From positions 1 to 24,043 of the forward strand of contig UQJA01000017.1 of the NCBI GenBank assembly GCA_900541285.1: 24,043 nt of DNA. The letters run 5' to 3'. The DNA comes from an uncultured Collinsella sp. (GTDB taxonomy: Bacteria > Actinomycetota > Coriobacteriia > Coriobacteriales > Coriobacteriaceae). The translations under genes and the position numbers were made by a program. Below, piece by piece: positions 1-5,618 of this stretch. Position 1 is the stretch's first letter, and the number at the start of each line of letters is the position of its first letter. Under the pieces are notes generated by a model. That model ran no database searches. It saw only the letters and a list, made by a program, of their open reading frames with translations, and was not told the origin of the DNA.

Positions 1-900
1 GGCTCCATCAGAAACGGCGGTCACAACCTGACGTAAAAGCTTGGAACGGATGTCGCCAGCGGCAAATAGACCTGGCGTGCGGGTCGCCATGGATTCATCA
101 GTCAGAATGCCGCCATCAGGCGCCAGATCGACTAGATGCTCAACAAGCTCGGTATGGGGTTGCGTCCCGGTAAAGACAAAGATACCAAACGAGCCGGGCT
201 CAAATGAATCGGTATGAGTCTCACCGGATGCATTGTCCTTAAAGGTAATCGTCGTTGGCATGGCTTCGCCCGAGAGCTCCACAATACTAGTTTGGTACCT
301 AACTGAAATATTATCTTTTGCAAGAACTTTTTGAACCACACCATCGGGGGCACGGAACTGATCGCGGCGCAAAACGATGGTCACGCTGCTGGCGATTTCT
401 GACAAGAACAGAGCTTCCTCGCATGCCGAATTGCCACCACCGATTACAAAGACCTGTTTGCCACGGAAGAACATGCCGTCACACGTCGCGCAATACGAAA
501 CGCCACGACCGCGATACGTATCCTCGCCAGCGAAACCTGCCGGACGCGGCGTGGCACCCATGCAAGCGATAACACTCCTAGCCGTCGTATCACCAACATC
601 GTGATGAACGGTAAACAATTTGGAGCCGGCATCGTAATCGACACCCGTCACCATGCTCCATTCAACCTGAGCCCCTAGGCCTTCTGCATGTTGTTGGAAT
701 CGCTCACCGAGTTCAGCGCCGCTCAGTAGCGGAATGCCCGGATAGTTCTCGACCTCATTGGTTGTGGCGATCTGCCCTCCCGACATGCCCTGTTCAATCA
801 CGGTCGTCGTTAGGTTGGAGCGCGCAGCGTAAATGGCGGCAGCATAGCCCGCGGGGCCGCCACCGATAATAGCAACATCGATCGGCTGATGGGTAGTCAT
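1..900 (-). CDS. trxB: Thioredoxin reductase, C-terminal end cut by window edge
   Basis: NADPH-dependent flavoenzyme that reduces thioredoxin in the cytoplasm. Reading the minus strand from the ATG at 900-898 gives 300 uninterrupted codons running off position 1. Visible landmarks are the FAD dinucleotide motif GGGPAG (residues 13-18), the redox-active disulfide CATC (Cys137 and Cys140), the NADPH motif GGGNSA (about 154-159) and the late FAD-binding stretch AAGDIR near 283-288. The family is about 305-320 residues long, so only a short C-terminal tail is missing. A strong Shine-Dalgarno AGGAGG (908-913) supports the start. The gene is divergent from the glycosyltransferase at 1018. The family assignment is secure. 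The partner thioredoxin is not in the window. Confidence 0.96.
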   Translation of the reverse strand, partial: MTTHQPIDVAIIGGGPAGYAAAIYAARSNLTTTVIEQGMSGGQIATTNEVENYPGIPLLSGAELGERFQQHAEGLGAQVEWSMVTGVDYDAGSKLFTVHHDVGDTTARSVIACMGATPRPAGFAGEDTYRGRGVSYCATCDGMFFRGKQVFVIGGGNSACEEALFLSEIASSVTIVLRRDQFRAPDGVVQKVLAKDNISVRYQTSIVELSGEAMPTTITFKDNASGETHTDSFEPGSFGIFVFTGTQPHTELVEHLVDLAPDGGILTDESMATRTPGLFAAGDIRSKLLRQVVTAVSDGA

Positions 901-951
901 GAAGAGACCTCCTGTCGAAAGATTGGCGTTCTTTGCGCTCATACCCAAATT

Positions 952-981
952 TAGGCAAACGTGACACTCATGCACTACAAT
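952..981 (+). promoter_or_regulatory. Possible promoter of the glycosyltransferase gene
   Basis: TAGGCA (952-957), an 18-bp gap, then TACAAT (976-981). The -10 matches five of six consensus bases and the -35 matches four of six. It sits 36 bp before the start codon. This is pattern matching only. Confidence 0.3.
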
Positions 982-1017
982 GATTCTTTGCAAAACAAAG
1001 ATTAAGGGGAGTTATCG

Positions 1018-2319
1018 ATGGATCAAACGCAGACGAGCGACGACGCTCCCCTGCTCACGCACAGCACTCCCCAATCGGAGCAAACCACGCTCTTGGCGAA
1101 GCAAAAACCTCTCGTGACCATCGTGCACGCCTCCGTCGGCTCGGGCCACAAAGCCGCTGCAAATGCGATTGCGCAGGCATTCGGCCTCATCCGCGGCACC
1201 AATGGCATCCCCGAGGATGTTGAGATTGAAGTGCTCGATATCCTTGATTTTGGACGTATTAAATTCGACGGCAATAAGACCGCGGCTTCTTTTACGGGAG
1301 CCACGCGCCCCATTTACGACCTGACCTGGCGATATACGCTTACGGGACATCTTCTCTGGGGTGGCGGAACGGCATGGTCGCGAATTATGTTCCCCGCCTT
1401 CAACGAATATATTCGTAGCCGCAGGCCCATAGCCGTGGTTGCAACGCACATCACAGCAGCCAATGTTGCCGTGGGCGCCCGCGTAATTACGGGTATCGAT
1501 TATCCGGTCATCTGCGTACCGACCGACTACGAAGTCGAGGGATGGTGGCCCCACAAGGACACCGATTTGTTCTGTGTTGCCAACGAATTTATGGCCGAAA
1601 CGCTGCGTCCGCGCAAGGTGCTCGAGACAAAGATTCGCATTACCGGCATTCCTATTCGCGCCGGATTCGACACGGATTACGATCGCGAAGAAGAGCTAGC
1701 TAAGTTCAACCTCCCCACCGACAAGACCGTCGTGCTGGTAATGGCCGGTGCCAGCTTGCCTCAACCGTACGTTCGCTTTCGCGCGGAGATGGACCGCACC
1801 CTCCCCTTCCTACGCAGCTTCGAAGACATGCACTTTGTCTTTTTGCCGGGCAAGGATAAGGAATACGCCGCCCGCCTCAAGACACTCTTCGATGCCATGA
1901 AGCTCGAAAATGTCACGGTGCTGGACTATGTCGACGACATGGCGGCCCTCATGCACGGCTGCGACCTGGCAATTCTCAAATCGGGCGGACTCACCGTCAC
2001 CGAGTGCCTATGCGCACATCTGCCGATGATCCTGCTGGGCAAATCATACGGCCAGGAAAAGGCCAACACCACCATGCTCACCGGCATGGGCGCCAGCATG
2101 CATGTCACCACCGCACGAGAGCTCATCGTTACCCTACGTCACTTGCACGACCATCCCGAATCACTCAAAGCCCTACTCATCAACGGCGAAGTACTACGCC
2201 GCCCCCACGCAGCCGAGGACATAGCCATCGCAACCATGGAGCTCGTAGGCAAACCCCAAAAGCGCAAACGAGCCTTCTGCCGCTTCTACTGGGGCGGAAA
2301 ACCTGCACATATCCGCTAG
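1018..2319 (+). CDS. GT28/MGDG-synthase-type glycosyltransferase
   Basis: A 433-residue protein of the monogalactosyldiacylglycerol synthase / processive diacylglycerol glucosyltransferase type (UgtP-like, GT28). It probably transfers a sugar from a nucleotide sugar to a membrane lipid at the inner face of the membrane. The N-terminal acceptor-side domain carries the glycine/histidine motif VGSGHKAAA (about 40-48). The C-terminal half has the nucleotide-sugar fold, seen as VLVMAGA, then YVDDMAALM, then a GGLTVTECL loop and LPMILLGKSYGQE. Start: ATG at 1018 with SD AAGGGGAG at 1004-1011. It is a single gene, divergent from trxB and convergent with dut, and it ends 13 nt before a long hairpin. 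The family is clear. The exact sugar and acceptor (glycolipid anchor, or undecaprenyl-linked as in MurG) cannot be told from sequence. Confidence 0.88.
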   Translation: MDQTQTSDDAPLLTHSTPQSEQTTLLAKQKPLVTIVHASVGSGHKAAANAIAQAFGLIRGTNGIPEDVEIEVLDILDFGRIKFDGNKTAASFTGATRPIYDLTWRYTLTGHLLWGGGTAWSRIMFPAFNEYIRSRRPIAVVATHITAANVAVGARVITGIDYPVICVPTDYEVEGWWPHKDTDLFCVANEFMAETLRPRKVLETKIRITGIPIRAGFDTDYDREEELAKFNLPTDKTVVLVMAGASLPQPYVRFRAEMDRTLPFLRSFEDMHFVFLPGKDKEYAARLKTLFDAMKLENVTVLDYVDDMAALMHGCDLAILKSGGLTVTECLCAHLPMILLGKSYGQEKANTTMLTGMGASMHVTTARELIVTLRHLHDHPESLKALLINGEVLRRPHAAEDIAIATMELVGKPQKRKRAFCRFYWGGKPAHIR

Positions 2320-2332
2320 CATTGGATTGTCC

Positions 2333-2436
2333 GCTTACCTGCGGGAGGCCCCTATATATCATCCCATGCTCAAACATTCTCGCTGCGCTGCGAAACTGCG
2401 CGTGGGACGATATATAGGGGCCTCCCGTAGGTAAGC
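2333..2436 (+). repeat. Long 3'-end hairpin element, copy A
   Basis: A 104-bp quasi-palindrome beginning 13 nt after the glycosyltransferase stop codon. The left arm 2333-2366 and right arm 2403-2436 match at 32 of 34 positions, and the two differences would be G-U pairs in RNA of one or the other strand. The apex carries TGCTCAAACATTCTCGC (2367-2383) and GCGAAACTGCGCG (2390-2402), which are both found again in copy B. No clear T-run follows the right arm. It may act as a terminator, a 3'-end stabiliser or an RNase processing site. It may equally be a REP-like repeat. Confidence 0.85.
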
Positions 2437-2512
2437 TGCGTTAACGTACTAGCAGCTATACCAGATTCCCCACCACTAGAACCTGCAAAGAGGACCCAGA
2501 AAATATAAATAC

Positions 2513-2561
2513 AGTAAGTCGATGCGACAAAGGAGGCGTCCCTTTATCGCATCGACTTACT
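2513..2561 (-). terminator. Strong hairpin between the two repeat copies, possible dut-operon terminator
   Basis: A perfect 15-bp stem (2513-2527 with 2547-2561), then one mismatch and five more pairs (AAAGG/CCTTT) closing a 7-nt loop. Read on the minus strand the stem is followed by GTATTTATATTTTCT, which is U-rich, so termination of lysM-nrdR-dut transcripts that pass copy B is plausible. On the plus strand the downstream sequence is A-rich and no terminator is suggested. Confidence 0.45.
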
Positions 2562-2591
2562 AGAAAAGTAAATATTGTTTCAAGCTGGTAG

Positions 2592-2700
2592 CCTCCCGCC
2601 CGGGGCTTACCTATATCGTTCCACGCGCAGTTTCGCAGCGAGCGAAGCGATGCGAGAATGTTTGAGCATGGAATGATATAGGTAAGCCCCGGGCGGGAGG
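2592..2700 (-). repeat. Long 3'-end hairpin element, copy B
   Basis: A 109-bp quasi-palindrome starting 13 nt after the dut stop codon on the minus strand. The arms 2592-2623 and 2669-2700 match at 31 of 32 positions. Read in the dut direction, the apex has the same two blocks as copy A, TGCTCAAACATTCTCGC and GCGAAACTGCGCG, separated by 15 nt instead of 6. The inner arm sequence (CTATAT..CAT..CCA) is also shared with A, but the outer roughly 20 bp of each arm differs. Copies A and B are inverted to each other, yet each is collinear with its own upstream gene. Confidence 0.85.
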
Positions 2701-2713
2701 GATACAAGCGTCC

Positions 2714-3157
2714 CTAGGCGACGCCGCTGGAACCGAAGCCTCCGTTGCCTCGGTCGGTTTTATCCAGTTCGTCTACTTCTATGAGGTTGACCGTGGGGAC
2801 TTCTTGGATGACGAGTTGGGCTATGCGGTCGCCTTTATTGATTTGAATGTTAATGGAGGGATTCAGGTTGATGAGGATAACCTTGAGTTCTCCTCGGTAG
2901 TGGGCGTCGATGAGGCCCGGCGTATTGACTATAGACAGGCCCTGCTTGATGGCCAAGCCGCTGCGGGGCTGGACGAAGCCGGCGTAGCCATCGGGCAGGG
3001 CGATGGCCAGCCCCGTAGAGACCAGACGGCGTTCGAAGGGCTTCAGGACGCAGTCCTCGTTGGAGCGCAAATCCAAGCCGGCATCAGTGGGATGGGCGTA
3101 TTTGGGAAGCTCGACGGTGGGATCGAGACGCTTTATGTTGACGGTAATGTTGGACAT
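2714..3157 (-). CDS. dut: dUTP diphosphatase (dUTPase)
   Basis: Hydrolyses dUTP to dUMP and pyrophosphate, which keeps uracil out of DNA and supplies dTMP synthesis. It is 147 residues long, the usual size for the homotrimeric family. All five conserved motifs are visible in order: PTDAGLDLRS, PRSGLA, GLIDAHYRGE (with the catalytic-region Asp and Tyr), GDRIAQLV, and the C-terminal lid RGNGGFGSSG that closes over the substrate. The start ATG lies 4 nt after the nrdR stop, with an AAGGTGA ribosome-binding site formed by the end of nrdR, so the two genes are translationally linked. It is the last gene of the lysM-nrdR-dut unit and is followed by hairpin copy B. Confidence 0.97.
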   Translation of the reverse strand: MSNITVNIKRLDPTVELPKYAHPTDAGLDLRSNEDCVLKPFERRLVSTGLAIALPDGYAGFVQPRSGLAIKQGLSIVNTPGLIDAHYRGELKVILINLNPSINIQINKGDRIAQLVIQEVPTVNLIEVDELDKTDRGNGGFGSSGVA

Positions 3158-3161
3158 GGAA

Positions 3162-3605
3162 TCACCTTAGCTTGTCGAGCTCTTGCAGAAACTCATCGAC
3201 GTCTTTGAAATCGCGGTAGACCGAGGCAAAGCGGATGTACGCAACCTTGTCGATCCTGGCCAAGCGCTTGAGCACCATGTCACCCAACTCATGGGACGTG
3301 ACGGCCGTCAGCGTGCGAGAGCGCAGCTCGACCTCGATGTCATCGATAATCTCATTGAGCTTCTTAGTGTCGATATCGCGCTTGATGGTGGCTCGCATCA
3401 AGCCGACGAGCAGCTTATTGCGATCGAACCGCTGCTTGGTTCCGTCTGACTTAATGACCTCGATAGGGTCCTCGCATCGCTCAAACGTTGTAAAGCGGTA
3501 GTTACACGAGCAACATTCGCGACGACGCTTAATGGTGTTATTTGACTCCTGCATACGGGAATCAAGGACGCGGGTATGTGCCTTGCCGCATTTGGGACAG
3601 CGCAT
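3162..3605 (-). CDS. nrdR: Transcriptional repressor NrdR
   Basis: Zinc-ribbon and ATP-cone repressor of ribonucleotide reductase genes, which senses the ATP/dATP balance. It is 147 residues long, about the family norm. The N-terminal zinc ribbon has Cys3, Cys6, Cys31 and Cys34, with the typical RRRE-C and YRFTTFE stretches. The ATP-cone spans about 47-137. It has a strong SD, GAGGAGG. This SD and the ATG lie inside a 12-bp inverted repeat (listed separately) that could control translation. Upstream is the LysM gene, the same neighbour as in mycobacteria (lexA, Rv2719c, nrdR). Downstream is dut. No ribonucleotide reductase gene is in the window, so its targets lie elsewhere. Confidence 0.97.
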   Translation of the reverse strand: MRCPKCGKAHTRVLDSRMQESNNTIKRRRECCSCNYRFTTFERCEDPIEVIKSDGTKQRFDRNKLLVGLMRATIKRDIDTKKLNEIIDDIEVELRSRTLTAVTSHELGDMVLKRLARIDKVAYIRFASVYRDFKDVDEFLQELDKLR

Positions 3606-3643
3606 GGTACCTCCTCTTAAACGATAACAAGGGTACCATGCGC
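3600..3643 (-). promoter_or_regulatory. Inverted repeat enclosing the nrdR ribosome-binding site and start
   Basis: Perfect 12-bp arms, GCGCATGGTACC (3600-3611) and GGTACCATGCGC (3632-3643), with a 20-nt spacer. In mRNA read on the minus strand, the downstream arm contains the last bases of the Shine-Dalgarno, the ATG and the second codon of nrdR, so the folded form would hide the start site. Control of translation is inferred. The dyad could instead be a protein-binding operator. Confidence 0.6.
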
Positions 3644-3656
3644 AGCGCGATAATGA

Positions 3657-4109
3657 TTACGAACGATCAGGAACCTTAAGATGCGCACCGGCGGCGAGCG
3701 AACCATGCTCCAGATGATTGACGCTACGGATCATGTCGGAAGTCTCTTGCGTGGAAAGGCCTTCGATTGGATATTCTTCGGCAAGCGACCAAAGAGAATC
3801 GCCAGGCTGAACGCGAATGGTCTCGTAGGTAATGTTGGAAACGGACTCGGCATACGCGGCGTGACGAGCGCTAAAGACCGACATAGCGAGGACAAAGAAG
3901 AGCGTAAGCGCAACGGCGACGGCGACAATCGTCGGAACCTTCGGGGCAACGCGGGCCGGCGCGACTACAGCCTGCTGATTGCGCGCAGGCTTTACGGTCA
4001 AAGGCTGAAAGCCGGAGCGGCCACCCTGAACAACCGTAAAAGTGGGTTCTGCAGGCGTCTCGAGCTTAAGGGCGAGGTTTCCCTGGACCATATTCGTTAC
4101 GTTCATCAT
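3657..4109 (-). CDS. LysM membrane protein, SOS cell-division inhibitor (YneA / Rv2719c type)
   Basis: A 150-residue protein with a long hydrophilic N-terminus (1-57), one membrane segment (about 59-80), then a LysM domain (about 96-147, with the family-typical PGDSLWSLAEEY) predicted to face the cell wall. Bacillus YneA, mycobacterial Rv2719c and corynebacterial DivS are SOS-induced division inhibitors next to lexA, and YneA and Rv2719c carry LysM. The same divergent arrangement here, plus a LexA box inside the promoter, makes a role in pausing division during DNA damage likely. Start: two tandem ATGs (4109 and 4106) follow GAGGAGAAC, and the second has the better spacing. It shares an operon with nrdR and dut. 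The N-terminal part is longer than in YneA. Confidence 0.82.
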   Translation of the reverse strand: MMNVTNMVQGNLALKLETPAEPTFTVVQGGRSGFQPLTVKPARNQQAVVAPARVAPKVPTIVAVAVALTLFFVLAMSVFSARHAAYAESVSNITYETIRVQPGDSLWSLAEEYPIEGLSTQETSDMIRSVNHLEHGSLAAGAHLKVPDRS

Positions 4110-4176
4110 GTTCTCCTCTCGCGTGTTTTGCTGAGAACAGTTTTATCAAGCCGCGCGGACAAAAATGTCTAGCGCG

Positions 4177-4190
4177 AGAACGAATGTTCG
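4177..4190. promoter_or_regulatory. LexA box 1
   Basis: AGAACGAATGTTCG matches the Gram-positive/actinobacterial SOS box CGAAC-N4-GTTCG except for the first base. It is in the lexA/LysM divergent region, downstream of the LysM-gene -10. Confidence 0.75.
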
Positions 4191-4196
4191 GTTATT

Positions 4197-4224
4197 ATTA
4201 TCTTCGAACAGTTGTTCCTGTCAA
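4197..4224 (-). promoter_or_regulatory. Promoter of the LysM-nrdR-dut operon
   Basis: On the minus strand: TTGACA (4224-4219), a 16-bp spacer, then GATAAT (4202-4197). The -35 is perfect and the -10 matches five of six. LexA box 2 (4205-4218) lies wholly inside the spacer, so a bound repressor should block RNA polymerase. This supports SOS control of the LysM gene. Confidence 0.72.
4205..4218. promoter_or_regulatory. LexA box 2
   Basis: CGAACAGTTGTTCC matches CGAAC-N4-GTTCG except for the last base. It lies inside the -35/-10 spacer of the LysM-gene promoter and starts exactly 28 bp from box 1. Confidence 0.8.
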
Positions 4225-4232
4225 GCAAAATT

Positions 4233-4246
4233 CGAACATTTGTTTG
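4233..4246. promoter_or_regulatory. LexA box 3
   Basis: CGAACATTTGTTTG differs from CGAAC-N4-GTTCG at one base. It starts exactly 28 bp from box 2 and 24 bp before the lexA start codon, suited to autoregulation of lexA. Confidence 0.72.
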
Positions 4247-4269
4247 ACATGGGTAGAGAGGATGCCCTG

Positions 4270-4914
4270 ATGGCTCGCAAAATTACCAAGCGTCAGCAGC
4301 AAATTTACGACTTCATCAAGGAATATCAGCAGGAGAAGGGTTATCCGCCCAGCGTGCGCGAGATGGCTTCTGCCGTGGGCCTTTCCTCCCCCAGCACCGT
4401 GCACGCCCATCTCTCTGCCCTGGAGGCGCGCGGGCTACTCAAGCGCGATGCCACCAAACCGCGCGCCCTGGAACTCTTTAACGAGGATGGTTCCTCTGTC
4501 TCAATTTCTAAATCTGACGAGCCCACCGCACCTCGCGGAACGGTCTCGCTACCGCTCGTTGGTCGCGTCGCGGCTGGGATTCCCATTCTGGCCGAGCAGA
4601 ATATCGAAGACACGTTTACTATCCCGACCGAAATCGCCACTGATCAGGGTTCCTTTATCCTTGAGGTGCATGGGAGCTCAATGATCAATGTCGGCATCTT
4701 CAATGGCGATTACATCATCGTCCGTGAACAAAAGAGTGCCATGAACGGCGAAATTGTCGTGGCCATGATTGATGGTTCGGCGACCGTCAAGACGTTCTAC
4801 AAGGAGCAGGGGCGTGTGCGCTTGCAGCCCGAGAACGACACCATGGAACCTATCTATGCAACGAATCCCGTTATCCTGGGCAAAGTCGTCGGCTTGATGC
4901 GCCGGTTCTCGTAA
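4270..4914 (+). CDS. lexA: LexA repressor, SOS master regulator and self-cleaving protease
   Basis: A 214-residue repressor that blocks SOS genes until the RecA filament triggers self-cleavage. The N-terminal winged helix-turn-helix is at about 1-65 (PPSVREMASAVGLSSPSTVHAHL). The cleavage site is Ala102-Gly103 in VGRVAAGIP. The catalytic dyad is Ser137 (in GSSM) and Lys174 (in ATVKTF). An in-frame reading extends back to 4165, but the ATG at 4270 is chosen: it is preceded at proper spacing by AGAGAGG, and the upstream stretch holds the LexA boxes. The preceding region has three LexA boxes, so autoregulation is expected. The stop codon overlaps the next start (TAATG), coupling it to the DUF1624 gene. 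Confidence 0.97.
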   Translation: MARKITKRQQQIYDFIKEYQQEKGYPPSVREMASAVGLSSPSTVHAHLSALEARGLLKRDATKPRALELFNEDGSSVSISKSDEPTAPRGTVSLPLVGRVAAGIPILAEQNIEDTFTIPTEIATDQGSFILEVHGSSMINVGIFNGDYIIVREQKSAMNGEIVVAMIDGSATVKTFYKEQGRVRLQPENDTMEPIYATNPVILGKVVGLMRRFS

Positions 4915-5618
4915 TGCAAAAACGCATAACCATATTTGATACCGTCCGCGGGTTTACGATGATTTCTATGGCAGGTTTTCACGCTTGCTATGATCTCGCC
5001 TACCTGTACGGCTGGGATATGCCCTGGTTTACCCAGTCAGTCTTTCAAGACATCTGGCGCGCCAGCATCAGCTGGGTATTTTTGTTTATCGCCGGTTGGA
5101 TGTGCACCCTTTCGCGCAACAATATCAAACGTGCCGCCAAATACGCCTTAGCAGCACTCGTTGTCTGGTTGGCAACAACACTTGTCTCAGTCGACGATTC
5201 GGTTAATTTTGGCATCATCTACTGCATGGCCGCATGCACCGGCATCGTGGCGTTGACCGATCCCGTCCTTAAGAAGATAACGGCGAGATGGGGCATGCCC
5301 CTATGCCTTATGTTGTTCGCAATCACCTGGAGCATCCCCAAAACGATCTACCCTGTCCCCTACCTGGCGTGGCTGGGATTTCCGAGCCCTGGGTTTATCT
5401 CAGGTGATTACTACCCCATCATCCCGTTTATCTTTATGTATCTTGCAGGATACTTCGCCGCACACATAGCGCAGAGAATCGATAAGACCGTCCCTAGCTG
5501 GGCCTACGCCAACCCCCTGCCGGCGCTCGCCAGCCTTGGACGTCACGCTCTCCCCTTTTATCTGCTGCATCAGCCCATCATTCTGGGCATTTTGGAGCTC
5601 GTCTACTCGGTGCGATAA
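4914..5618 (+). CDS. DUF1624 (HGSNAT-like) integral membrane protein
   Basis: A 234-residue protein with about six or seven hydrophobic segments. It belongs to the DUF1624 family, related to the membrane part of heparan-alpha-glucosaminide N-acetyltransferase. Family marks are the N-terminal DTVRGFTMISMAGFHACYDL, the WVFLFIAGW helix, the FIFMYLAGYFA helix and a final PFYLLHQPIILG. Such proteins are proposed to move acyl groups across the membrane, but the substrate here is unknown. Its ATG overlaps the lexA stop by one base (TAATG), so it is probably co-transcribed with lexA and may follow SOS control. Its 3' end overlaps the convergent hflX by 16 bp. Confidence 0.8.
   Translation: MQKRITIFDTVRGFTMISMAGFHACYDLAYLYGWDMPWFTQSVFQDIWRASISWVFLFIAGWMCTLSRNNIKRAAKYALAALVVWLATTLVSVDDSVNFGIIYCMAACTGIVALTDPVLKKITARWGMPLCLMLFAITWSIPKTIYPVPYLAWLGFPSPGFISGDYYPIIPFIFMYLAGYFAAHIAQRIDKTVPSWAYANPLPALASLGRHALPFYLLHQPIILGILELVYSVR

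Noticed and set aside
985..1001. Dyad TCTTTG-N5-CAAAGA just before the glycosyltransferase SD
   Set aside because: Short and A/T-rich, likely by chance. No known operator matches it.
2004..2417. A 137-codon plus-strand open frame overlapping the glycosyltransferase end and copy A
   Set aside because: Out of frame with a well-supported gene and reading into a palindrome. Composition is not protein-like.
2333..2700. Copies A and B as insertion-sequence ends or a composite transposon
   Set aside because: There is no transposase between them, no convincing target-site duplication, and each copy is a complete palindrome by itself.
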